Assembly (NCBI GenBank): GCA_905250125.1
Contig: CAJNOL010000288.1
Span: forward strand, 50,573-114,572
Reading direction: 5' to 3'
DNA: 64,000 nt
DNA from: Rotaria sordida
Taxonomy: Eukaryota; Rotifera; Eurotatoria; Philodinida; Philodinidae
Shown here piece by piece: positions 23,039-32,769 of this stretch (positions are counted from its first letter, which is position 1; the number at the start of each line of letters is the position of its first letter). The notes under the pieces were generated by a model that was not told the DNA's origin, made no database searches, and saw only the letters and a program-made list of their open reading frames with translations. A program made the translations under genes and the position numbers.

Positions 23039-24094
23039 TTAAGAATTTAGTATTTCGATTTTATCACCAGGATACCATAAGGTCACCACCAGCTTCCATG
23101 GCAGAGGACAATCATATTCATGCACTAATACTGTAACAATCGTTTTGGTTCGTTCATGTAAATAGCTAAATTGTCGAGCATTGCAATCTAATGTAATTGT
23201 TACTTCATCATTCGGTAGTGTTTCTAATTTTTCATATTCCGTGGAATATATACCTTTTGTTACTAATTTTCCACGACTCCAACAGCCATATGCAGATGCT
23301 AATCGAGCCGATTCTGTAGTCATAATTTCGGATGACTTAATAATGCCAAAGAAAACTGCACTGTCACGAGATGTGTTTATGCAAGATCGTAGATGATGAA
23401 TGCCAGATGAATACAGAGTAACTCCACAAGTGCTAGAAAATCTGGCTGCATCACTTAATTTTGACATACTGATTGCAGAGCGTCCATCAGCTGACACTAT
23501 GGCGGGTCCAATAGCTTCTTTGAATCTTTCTACAAAATACGTCGTGTTTTGTGGTACCAAATCGGCAACATTGTTTTCAAACGCATTTATTTTTATGATC
23601 TTTATTAAAGATAAAGAGGATAAATTGCTCGTAACTATTTTGATATCTGAGGATTTTTCAATTTCCTTTCGTAATTCTTCAAGCTGTTTTACCCACCGAT
23701 CAAGATCATCTTCTTTATAGTCATCACTTTCTTGATTTGAACGAAGTTCATCTGATAATTTATTCATTAAATTATTTAATCGTTTCTTTGATTCTTCAGT
23801 TAATTGTTTTAAATCAATTCGAACTGTTTCAGCAGCAGATCGAATATTTTCAATAGATTCTTTTTCCCATCCATCGATTTGTTCAAATAATGTTTTGTTA
23901 ATATTGTCCTGATCAATGTCTCGTCTCAAAATATCATGTTGTTGTCCAATATTGTCCATTTGCTGAGAAAGCTCTTGCCGATGATCAGATGCATGTTTTA
24001 GACAAAACCCCCGATAACATCCATCACAAATGAACGTTGCACCGCCTTTATTGCACTTACAACAAGATTTTTTGATGCTACCGCGTGTCGCCAT
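23039..24094 (-). CDS. B-box-like / coiled-coil / SPRY-like (TRIM-type) protein
   Basis: An intronless gene for a 351-residue protein. Residues 11-38 form a compact zinc finger with ligand spacing C11xxC14(8)C23xxC26(4)C31xxH34(3)H38, like a B-box. A long coiled coil follows (about 40-160, rich in Glu, Lys, Asn and Leu, with LTEESKKRLNNLMNKL). The C-terminal ~160 residues look like a B30.2/SPRY domain: SAYGCWSRG, then DEVTITLDCNARQFSYL, then the LPWKLVVTLWYPGDKIEIL end. There is no RING, so ligase activity is not expected from this chain alone. The first 170 residues are clearly homologous to those of the next gene (25790-27736), but the C-terminal module differs. I infer a scaffold or sensor role, possibly in defence, as for TRIM proteins; the actual function is unknown. 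Confidence 0.85.
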   Translation of the reverse strand: MATRGSIKKSCCKCNKGGATFICDGCYRGFCLKHASDHRQELSQQMDNIGQQHDILRRDIDQDNINKTLFEQIDGWEKESIENIRSAAETVRIDLKQLTEESKKRLNNLMNKLSDELRSNQESDDYKEDDLDRWVKQLEELRKEIEKSSDIKIVTSNLSSLSLIKIIKINAFENNVADLVPQNTTYFVERFKEAIGPAIVSADGRSAISMSKLSDAARFSSTCGVTLYSSGIHHLRSCINTSRDSAVFFGIIKSSEIMTTESARLASAYGCWSRGKLVTKGIYSTEYEKLETLPNDEVTITLDCNARQFSYLHERTKTIVTVLVHEYDCPLPWKLVVTLWYPGDKIEILNS

Positions 24095-25789
24095 ATTGAA
24101 ATAACGTGTCTTATTCGAAATCGTGAGTCAACTTTTTATTATTTCGTTGCTTCATGTGAGTATTACATTGAATTATGTACCATATCGATAAGAACGCAAA
24201 AAAGAAACAAAACCGTGAATCATGTTGCTGCCCACGCTTCTGACTTGACATCTTTTTTAACATTCCTACGAATGTATGTAATATGTGACAGTTATATCAA
24301 AGTATAGTTTTAGAAGAAAAAAAGTGAAATTCGTTCAGATAATCTTAAAGTATGATTAACAAGTTTTATTTTCAATGAATTAGATTGATTTATTACTAAT
24401 TTAGCAAAATGATGTCATCCAAATACCTTCGTTTGATATTTTCGACTGTCAATAGATGTAAGTGTTTCCGTTGCTGACTTTTAATGTTACGCATATATTT
24501 TATATAATTGTAATTGAATTGAGCATAATCTATGCATCTCGATTATGTATTATATTTTTTGATGGAGAACAGATTCATTACTATTGCTAACTTCTATGAA
24601 CAAAAAATACACATAAAATCAGGAACATATTGCAAAATTAATGAAGTAAAACACCATATATGAACACTTGATGGTTTGGAAAAGAAATAGTATGAGGATC
24701 AATAAAAGAGATTTATTAATCAAACGTACACGATCAAAATCCAATTTCATTCATGTTAGTGATGTTGTGAAAGTTTCGGTACTTGCTTGAATTTTATTTA
24801 CCAAACAGAGAAAATTGTATCAACAGTTTTCTGCTAGTATACTTGTCTTATTATGCGATATAAAACTCATATACTGTGTCTTGATAATATCGTATGTAGA
24901 AAAAAAAACTAAAGAACATTTTAATTCGTTATTCTTCAAAAGTGAACAATTTTAGTTTTGAATAAAATAGTCTTGGCTATTACAGAACTTTTTCTCAAAA
25001 TTAACAAGCAATATTGATAGCTTTTGAAGATGTCTTCTTACTTCTGAATAAAAGTTAATTTCTTGAAGTTAAACGATAGTTATACTAGAAAATTTCTTTC
25101 ATAATCGTTTTTTTGAATATTGGATTGAGCTTGTTTTTACTTTTGATTATTTTGCTAAAAATATACTTGGATCAGTAGTCAGCACAACGAACAATACATG
25201 AAAAGTCTGTATAGTTGACAAAGAAATAAGTAACACTTTATGTTGAATACATCACTTTTAAATTATGTTTAGTATGATAATTAAAACTAAATGTTACTGA
25301 AAAGTATTTTTACTGTAATATTCATCTTTCAACTATTTCTTATTTTAATTCTGACTTATCGTAATATGTATCAATCGTTTGTATATATAACATATTTTCA
25401 ATCAAATATTCGAAATATAAAGTTCTTTTAGCCGAAAAATTGTCTGGTCTTTTCTATCAAGTGTTAGTTTTTCGATTAAGAATTTTACAACTACCAAAAC
25501 GAAATTTTTCTGGCTTATTTTCTTGTTTGTGATAATTGAAACGGATTAAATCATTTATTCACTTGTACACATGTTTAATATTATATTACATCAAAAAAAA
25601 TAAAAATAAAAACTCGCCTTTCATCTAGATCAGAATAAGTACACTCTTGTTTCGTATATAAAAAAAATAGGAATGATGGGTCTTTGATTGGAACAGATCT
25701 ATTATACATAAACTTCATAATTATACGAACATAATTGATCAATATTTAAACTAGCTAAATGCCATATTGAATTGTATTTGTTTATGAAA
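24095..25789. other. Intergenic region between the two B-box genes
   Basis: No coding sequence is evident. About 93 bp upstream of the 23039-24094 gene, a 17 bp motif GATAAGAACGCAAAAAA (24187-24203) is shared exactly with the upstream region of the next B-box gene (27913-27929). The rest is AT-rich. Confidence 0.55.
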
Positions 25790-27736
25790 TTATATGAAAT
25801 AATAGTTATTTGTGTTGAGCACATGTGGATTGATGAGATGATGTTGTACGAGTAAACCAACTGTTGTCAAAGCTAATTTTTCTTCTACAGCTGGTCCTCG
25901 ATTTTGCCAATATTCGCCAAAGACACCATGTGAATCAGCAGGATTTAGTTCAGAAACAATAAAACCCTGACGAGCAATAGCTACAGTTAATCGATGCATA
26001 TCTTGATCAGCAATCATTACAGGTATAGGACTATTATATGGTGGTTCCTGGAAATGTTCAACAAACTCACTAAAAGTGTCACGAATGCTTGTGCTATTTT
26101 TCTCTACATCGATAATTGGTAGAGCAAATACGATTCCACGGATATTTTTATAACTAGATCCATCTTGTTCAAGTACTGCTCGAATGGCTATTGCAGCGGT
26201 TATTCGTACTGTTTCATCGACTCCAATATGTTCACCAGCAAATACACCAAGTCCAATACCTGTTTCAACAACAATTTGAACACCTTCTGCATCGCATGCT
26301 CGTAGTCGTAACCTAGCCATATGCATTAAATCGTGCAGAAGACGCTTTTGATGTAGTTCACCTGCTGGACATAATTTCTTTAGACGAAAATCCCTTTCGT
26401 TAAGTAATGCTGGTTCATCTTTTATATGACTCATCTCATAGATTTCTCTCCAATTCGATACATAGTAAAGAATGTCGCCTACATCATGTTTTCGACCGGC
26501 AAAATCAATACCTGTCACTGAAACAAGTTTTATTCGGTTAGGCCAATTTTCATTTAAGTTACGACATATAATTTTAGCGTCGAATTCCATCAAGATTGGA
26601 CATGTTGAAATCCGTACAACAAATTTCATACGAAAGGCTTCTTCACCATCTTCACTCTTTCCTTGTAGAGCACGCTTAAGAAATTCTTTGTTCATACCTC
26701 TAATATTGTTATCAGCATAAACTCTATATGAACGTTGCCAATTCATGATTTCTTGTACAGACATGGCAAATGAATTGGTGGTGTTGGAGGGAAAGCGAAT
26801 TTCTGTTTCTGGTTTCAGAGAACTCACACTGTTATCCAATTTAAATGATCTTACACCTTGAACAATATATTCTCCAGGTATGTTTCGGAAACCGAATGTT
26901 TGGGAAAGAAACTTTTCCATTTGATCAGTTTGATGACCGCATGAACCACTCATCGGTCCATTTTTATTCATAGGATCAAGTCGCATGAGATATTCGAATA
27001 ACTGCTGTATAACTTGATTACTAGATTGATTAAATCCAAATGTTAGAGACGGATAAAAGCTGGATTGAGATGATGATATATTCACATTAGCTATTGATTC
27101 GGATTTATTTAATGCAGCAGAACTATCTGACGGTGATGTGCTAGATGGAGCCATTTTGCTTGATCTGTTCTCACGACGACTTTCAGTTTGAGGAGATGGA
27201 TCCGTTTGATTTGGTTCTATCTTTTCTGAGCTTTTTATCTTTATTAGACGAACAATTGCTGAGTCATCTTCCAGAAATGACTCAATATTGGGTGGTATTT
27301 GCAGCTCCTTTTTCAATTCTTCAATTTGTTTTGTCCATCGGTTCAGATTATCTTCTATATATTGATGGTCTTTTTGATTTTTATGAAGTTCATTCGAAAG
27401 TTTATTCATGATACTAATCAATCGATTTGTTGATTCTTCAGTTAATTGTTTTATGTCCGTTCGAGCTGTTTTGGCCGTGGATCGAATCTTGTTAATCGTT
27501 TCTTTTTCCCATGTATCGATTTGCTCTAGTAATATCTTCTCAATACCTCGTTGACTTAGTTCTCGTTTGAGCGAGTCATTTTCTTCACTAATATTGTCGA
27601 TTGTTTGATAAAGTTCTTGTTGATGTTCAGTCAGATGTTTGATACAGAATGATACATGACATCCATCACATGCAGATGTAAGACGATCTTTGGTACAACG
27701 ATGACAAAGTTTTGGAGTACTGTTTAATGTTGACAT
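25790..27736 (-). CDS. B-box / coiled-coil protein fused to a macrodomain-like (DUF4804/MavL-like?) module
   Basis: An intronless gene for a 648-residue protein. Residues 11-38 form the same B-box-like zinc finger as the neighbour (C11, C14, C23, C26, C31, H34, H38). A coiled coil runs to about 170, then a Ser/Pro-rich linker (about 175-250). The last ~400 residues are a separate globular module: GSCGHQTDQMEKFL near 265, ETGIGLGVFAG at about 490-500, IADQDMH, then NPADSHGVFGEYW at about 596 and PAVEEKLALTT at about 613. This spacing recalls macrodomain ADP-ribose hydrolases (a glycine-rich loop, and an N-A-x-GG...EE loop), with the order of parts altered. From memory it may belong to the DUF4804/MavL family of ADP-ribosyl-ubiquitin hydrolases; I could not confirm this. 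The module is duplicated as a stand-alone gene at 29626-31005. Confidence 0.8.
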   Translation of the reverse strand: MSTLNSTPKLCHRCTKDRLTSACDGCHVSFCIKHLTEHQQELYQTIDNISEENDSLKRELSQRGIEKILLEQIDTWEKETINKIRSTAKTARTDIKQLTEESTNRLISIMNKLSNELHKNQKDHQYIEDNLNRWTKQIEELKKELQIPPNIESFLEDDSAIVRLIKIKSSEKIEPNQTDPSPQTESRRENRSSKMAPSSTSPSDSSAALNKSESIANVNISSSQSSFYPSLTFGFNQSSNQVIQQLFEYLMRLDPMNKNGPMSGSCGHQTDQMEKFLSQTFGFRNIPGEYIVQGVRSFKLDNSVSSLKPETEIRFPSNTTNSFAMSVQEIMNWQRSYRVYADNNIRGMNKEFLKRALQGKSEDGEEAFRMKFVVRISTCPILMEFDAKIICRNLNENWPNRIKLVSVTGIDFAGRKHDVGDILYYVSNWREIYEMSHIKDEPALLNERDFRLKKLCPAGELHQKRLLHDLMHMARLRLRACDAEGVQIVVETGIGLGVFAGEHIGVDETVRITAAIAIRAVLEQDGSSYKNIRGIVFALPIIDVEKNSTSIRDTFSEFVEHFQEPPYNSPIPVMIADQDMHRLTVAIARQGFIVSELNPADSHGVFGEYWQNRGPAVEEKLALTTVGLLVQHHLINPHVLNTNNYYFI

Positions 27737-28486
27737 GTCGATATTATCCGTTTTTTATTTCAAAAGAGCAGACGTTTAATTTCTTTGAAACTCTTGAGAA
27801 AATGTTGCTTTTGCAATTTTCACCGAATAAAATAAAACGTTTGACAACGTGCATGAATCATAATATTTTTATTTCTCTTTTTCTATAGCGCGACGAGTAG
27901 ATTGCATTGATTGATAAGAACGCAAAAAAAATAGTATGAAAGAAAAGAACAGCAAACATTTTAAAAAAAGAAAAAAAAAACTATAATGTCATGTGTTTCG
28001 AATCTACCTATCTTTGTTACTGTTTTAGTTGAAAAAAAGAAATATGGCTCAGTACCCAAATAAATTATAGGTTTAATTGCACACATGATTTCATGATCAC
28101 ATTCATTGTCTTACAATACAAAAAGAAATTTCATTTAGAACCCTATGTTGAACGGAATAATTCGAAGATGGCAATGCTTTATTCACAGCAAAACCGACTA
28201 ACTAAATATATTTCCTTCCGTTCAATTACAGGAAATAGTTTGTTTTTTCGTATTATTTCTTAACTGTAAATTTAGTTTGTCAATTATATTTCTTCCTTCA
28301 GCAGCCGACTAAGACAAACAAAACTTCATTCGAAGTTGGATTTTCTTTATAAATGTTAGTTCAGAAGTTTCAATCTCTCTCTGTCAAATCGATGTTATCT
28401 ATATGAATACATATATAGATATTTGATTGACATACAGAATTTTGTAGAGAAAGATTAAAGCTGTTCTCTGAAAAGAAAAAAAATTT

Positions 28487-28576
28487 GAATTCTATTGAGA
28501 TCATGTAAAGTTATGATTGCTTTATTAATTATGACTAAGTCTTTTATATTTAACTTTACATGATTCAATAGAATTC
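28487..28576. repeat. Near-perfect inverted repeat (27 bp arms)
   Basis: GAATTCTATTGAG at 28487 and its inverse ending CAATAGAATTC at 28576 frame two arms. They continue through ATCATGTAAAGTTA and TAACTTTACATGAT. The arms match at all but one inserted base and are separated by about 37 bp. This is much better preserved than the foldback elements in the window, so it is recent or maintained. Confidence 0.8.
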
Positions 28577-28643
28577 GACAAGCTGTACAACAATTTGAAT
28601 ATCGAAAAAAAAGTAAATTTTCATCCTGTTTTCAATATGATAC

Positions 28644-28902
28644 TTGAAGGAAACCAGACCGACTAATAAAAATCTCACATCTATTGCATGAGATAGTATG
28701 CTTAGTTTTTAATAACTTTAGTTGATCAACTGTTGATTAGTATTCCGAGATGCAGTGTCATATACTGAATTTGAAAATAACCCTTTCGAGTCGCACGAAC
28801 AGTTGTAACAGTCGACTAGCTAAAGTTATTGAAAGTTCGGCTTACTCACTCTCTCATGCTTGATGCATGAAATTTTTATCAATCTTTCTAGTTTCCTTCA
28901 AA
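28644..28902. mobile_element. Foldback element in the divergent promoter region
   Basis: Arms of about 95 bp begin TTGAAGGAAACCAG on the left and end CTAGTTTCCTTCAA on the right. Inner landmarks also pair: CAATAACTTTAG-type sequence on one arm and CTAAAGTTATTG on the other, followed by GTCGACTGTT/AACTGTTG-like edges. Identity is about 75%. No coding sequence; non-autonomous. Confidence 0.65.
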
Positions 28903-29625
28903 TTTTGTATTGCAAACGAGATCAGAATTTTTTGATATTCATATTCTTGTAGAGCTTGTTGAACTCTATCGAACCATGTTTAATACAGTAACCATAACTT
29001 TTCATGATGTCGATGCAATTGTAATTCTATTCGACAATGTAAAGGTGAAGATATATGCATCTCTAGTAAACGATGAGTCTCTGAAATTATGTTTCCTTTT
29101 TTAAAAATATTTGTAACTGTTAGTCAGTCAGTATGAATTGACTTATCTTGAGTATTCTTTGACTTACGGGTTCTTGTCTTCGATCGAAGTTACGTTACAC
29201 TAGTCTCATGAAGTTAAAGTCTTTTTCTGACATTCAAATCTATTTAAATGACTATTTAAGAAAACCTGTTTTTATTCCTTAATGCAAATACTTTTCTCTC
29301 TGTCTGTACTATTAGCTTTATTTTTTCTGTATACACACAAGAATTGTATATTAGAACATTGGTCGACATACAAACCAATTATAAGCCACTATTCTCAAGT
29401 TGTCGAATGACTCATTGCAATAAACATTGTGATGATGAAACAAGAAACTCATGACATACATGTCACTACTAGAGGAAGCATACTTTGTTTTTTTCTTTCT
29501 TTAACTCAACAGAACAGTAAATAAAACAAATCCAATATATAACATCAATAGTTCTACTTAATCGTTTTCTTTTATTACTGAATTTTTGTCACCTTGCATT
29601 CTGTGAACATAACTAAATCATCTAA

Positions 29626-31005
29626 ATGGCTAACCAAGCAAAATCACCATCCTATGAAATTGTCCCATTTGGTCTTGATCATATTACTGATCAACGATTA
29701 CACAACCTATTCAGAGATCTCATGCATCTGGATCCTATGGATAAAAACGGACCGATGAGTGGTTCATGCGGTCATCAAACTGATCAAATGGAAAAGTTTC
29801 TTTCCCAAACATTCGGTTTCCGAAACATACCTGGAGAATATATTGTTCAAGGTGTAAGATCATTTAAATTGGATAACAGTGTGAGTTCTCTGAAACCAGA
29901 AACAGAAATTCGCTTTCCTTCTAACACCACCAATTCATTTGCCATGTCTGTACAAGAAATCATGAATTGGCAACGTTCATATAGAGTTTATGCTGACAAC
30001 AATATTAGAGGTATGAACAAAGAATTTCTTAAGCGTGCTCTACAAGGAAAGAGTGAAGATGGTGAAGAAGCCTTTCGTATGAAATTTGTTGTACGGATTT
30101 CAACATGTCCAATCTTGATGGAATTCGATGCTAAAATTATACGTCGTAACTTAAATGACAATTGGCCTAACCGAATAAAACTTGTTTCAGTGACAGGTAT
30201 TGATTTTGCCGGTCGAAAACATGATGTAGGCGACATTCTTTACTATGTATCGAATTGGAGAGAAGTTTTTCAAATTGATCCACAATCACGTTTACCATTA
30301 GTTTATAATGGAAGAGATTTTTATGTAAACGTCAATGAACCCCGAGGCAAACTTCATAAAGAACGTGTTCAAGACAGTTTGATGCGTATGGTTAGACTAC
30401 GACTACAAGCATGCGATGCAGAAGGTGTTCAAATTGTTGTTGAAACCGGTATTGGACTTGGTGTATTTGCTGGTAATCATATTGGAATCGATGCAAAAGT
30501 ACGAGCACTATCAGCTAAAGCAATTCTTACTGTACTCGAACGTGATGCATCATTATACAAAAACATACGTGCTGTCATATTAGCTTTACCTAGATTCAAT
30601 AGAAGTAAATCGAATCATCCTGTTGCCGATACTTTTGATGCTTTTGTTAATGAATTTCACAAAGCAAAATACAATGGTCCTATACCTGTACTCATTGCTG
30701 ATCAAGATATGCATCGATTAACTGTAGCTATTGCTCGTCAGGGTTTTATTGTTTCTGAACTAAACCCTGCTGATTCACATGGTGTATTTGGTGAATATTG
30801 GCAAAATCGAGGACCAGCTGTAGAAGAAAAATTAGCTTTGACAACAGTTGGTTTACTTGTACAACATCATCTTATCAATACAGAAGTTCTTAATGAAAAT
30901 AACTATCGTTTATTAACAATTAATGAAGGATCCACCTTAGATTGGCTAGCCAGTGTGTCTAATGATAATGAGAGAATGACTACCAATTGTTGTTCACATC
31001 AATAA
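29626..31005 (+). CDS. Stand-alone macrodomain-like (DUF4804/MavL-like?) protein, paralog of the fused module
   Basis: An intronless gene for a 459-residue protein whose residues ~35-430 are homologous to the C-terminal module of 25790-27736. It lacks the B-box and coiled coil and starts with a unique ~30-residue leader. The same motifs are present: GSCGHQTDQMEKFL, ETGIGLGVFAG, IADQDMH, NPADSHGVFGEYW and PAVEEKLALTT. Residues from about 36 to 212 differ from the fused copy at only a few positions. The middle (about 213-350) is markedly diverged, and about 352-418 is again nearly identical, which points to gene conversion after duplication. The last 30 residues are unique. An ADP-ribose hydrolase function is an inference from motif resemblance. 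The ATG at 29626 is the first in the frame and lies just before the conserved region. Confidence 0.8.
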   Translation: MANQAKSPSYEIVPFGLDHITDQRLHNLFRDLMHLDPMDKNGPMSGSCGHQTDQMEKFLSQTFGFRNIPGEYIVQGVRSFKLDNSVSSLKPETEIRFPSNTTNSFAMSVQEIMNWQRSYRVYADNNIRGMNKEFLKRALQGKSEDGEEAFRMKFVVRISTCPILMEFDAKIIRRNLNDNWPNRIKLVSVTGIDFAGRKHDVGDILYYVSNWREVFQIDPQSRLPLVYNGRDFYVNVNEPRGKLHKERVQDSLMRMVRLRLQACDAEGVQIVVETGIGLGVFAGNHIGIDAKVRALSAKAILTVLERDASLYKNIRAVILALPRFNRSKSNHPVADTFDAFVNEFHKAKYNGPIPVLIADQDMHRLTVAIARQGFIVSELNPADSHGVFGEYWQNRGPAVEEKLALTTVGLLVQHHLINTEVLNENNYRLLTINEGSTLDWLASVSNDNERMTTNCCSHQ

Positions 31006-31852
31006 GAATTATTAAAATTATAGTCATTTTTTTTTTCTATATTAAAAATGTATTACATCTATCAATTTTGCTAGTTTTTAAGTCTGCAACTTTTTCAATC
31101 CTATAGAATAACATGCTACTATGATCGACACGAGAATAAAAGTAAATAACTTAATTGAATATAATTCATATCATGTCCTACCGTCCGTCAGGATCGAATA
31201 AGGCGCAGCAGAGCAGGACCGAACAGGCAACGTTGTCCTGTGTTCACCTCTTTTTCTTTTATATCAGTTTTGTTATCAAGTACTTTTTCATTGTTTTATT
31301 CATTTTTTTATATTAATAGTATCTACTATATGTTAAGATAATGATGACACAATTCCACAAGTTCATATTTTTTTTAATATTTGTTTGCTGTGGTGAACGT
31401 GTCATTAAAATAATAAGCAAGATATTTCTATATTTTCTAGTATTTAAAAATATTAGTCATTATTGAAAACTTTAGTTGTTTTATTTGAAAGTGATACGAA
31501 ATAAATTAGCTATAGTAATCGAAAGTTAAAATAAAGATTTTTACTGTTCTGTCCTATGCCTAGCTGTAATATTTATAGAAAAAATTGGCAAATGTAAAAT
31601 TTTTCAAAACAATAGAGATCAAAGAATAAAATAGAGCAAAAAAAATCGATTATATACAACGAAATGCCATAGAAAAACTTGAATAGCTAGTGTTTATGGA
31701 ATCAAAATTAATAAATGTGAATTGAATTACGAAATAGTTACGTTTTTTATTAAAAGCTGATTAATTCAAAAATAAAAGAAATTTTTATTTCTTTCTTTCA
31801 TGTATTTATTTTAATTTTATTTCAAATCATAAAAATTTTTTTTTTTTTAAGA
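31006..31852. other. Intergenic region
   Basis: No coding sequence is visible. A short GC-richer patch lies at about 31180-31245 (GGCGCAGCAGAGCAGGACCG) in otherwise AT-rich DNA. The two flanking genes converge here. Confidence 0.5.
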
Positions 31853-32769
31853 TTAACAATTAGCAAATTGTAGATTAAGACCATAACATATATCAATTTC
31901 TTTTAAACGTGATGATTCCATTATTACTTTTATAGATGATGAAGGTAATTTTGGATTAAGTTTAAGAAATGAATCTTTTATAGTTGTTGCTGTTGGATTT
32001 TTCATTGCTCGAATATCAGGAATATTTAATGATTTATATAATTTTTCTACAGTTGTAAAATAATCAGTTGCTGTTGCAAAATAACATGTACCTATGAAAA
32101 TATAAATTATTTAAAAAGAAGAAATTTGATTTTTTTTAAAATTAAACTAACCATGTTTTTCCCATTCAGATTGTTGGAGATATTCACCGGGCATCATACA
32201 AAAGAATCGTTTAATCATTGTTGCATTTAATTGTTTTTCATTTCGACAATTACGTGGATGATCTTTAACCGATGATGCTCTCGATGCTTGAGGCCATAAA
32301 CCATGAACAATTAAACCAAAATCATTACTAGGTTTACATTGAAATTGTTGATCTCGCTCTCCTTTTGAAAGTGATGCACAATATGTTGGTGACCTAGGTT
32401 TTTCTATGTAGAGGATTAAATAAATTATTTTAGAATATTTACCAGGAGAGTGCAAGCTGAAGGGAAGCAGTTTTGACGTTTGGATTACTCCATTCATGTG
32501 GTTTGGATTTCCAATCATAATCATACGTAGATCCTAGTTTTGGTGGTAATGGACACGAACTGTTAACAGGTGCTGCATCTACTGTGCAACATATTGCCAT
32601 AAAAGCAAGTAAACATACCACTGCTACAATTATATGAATAATATGTTTTCGAAATAGCAATAACGACACTTGACTTTATACTCATATTCATAACATTTAA
32701 GATATCAACAATCAAAAGTAAAGGCTTATCATCAAAATATTCACACTTACCTATAAGATTGCTTCCCAT
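31853..32769 (-). CDS. Secreted RNase T2 family ribonuclease
   Basis: A predicted 241-residue protein from four exons: 32769-32751, 32668-32443, 32393-32152 and 32091-31853, all GT-AG and in phase (726 nt). The N-terminus is a hydrophobic signal or signal-anchor (IIHIIVAVVCLLAFMAICC). Both active-site blocks are present: CAS1 GLIVHGLWPQ and CAS2 EWEKHGTC, each with its catalytic histidine and with the Glu and Lys of CAS2. Cysteines at expected places (NSSCPLPP, TYCASL, PRNCRN, CYF, ICYG, ANC) suggest the usual disulfides. RNase T2 enzymes cut single-stranded RNA at acidic or neutral pH in lysosomes or outside the cell. The tiny first exon is inferred from phase; other starts are possible. The rest is firm. 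Confidence 0.9.

Larger units (their letters stand above)
27737..29625. promoter_or_regulatory. Divergent intergenic region between the two macrodomain-like genes
   Basis: The two paralogs face away from each other across this 1.9 kb, so both promoters should lie here. At 27913-27929 it carries the 17 bp motif shared with the upstream region of the 23039-24094 gene. It also holds a near-perfect hairpin (28487-28576) and a foldback element (28644-28902). No coding sequence is convincing. Confidence 0.45.

Noticed and set aside
23181-23720. Plus-strand open frames of 71 and 106 residues
   Set aside because: They lie antisense to the B-box/SPRY-like gene and have no recognisable composition or motif.
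29988-30236. 82-residue open frame on the minus strand, with a near twin at 26472-26720 on the plus strand
   Set aside because: Both are antisense shadows of the nearly identical block of the two macrodomain-like genes.
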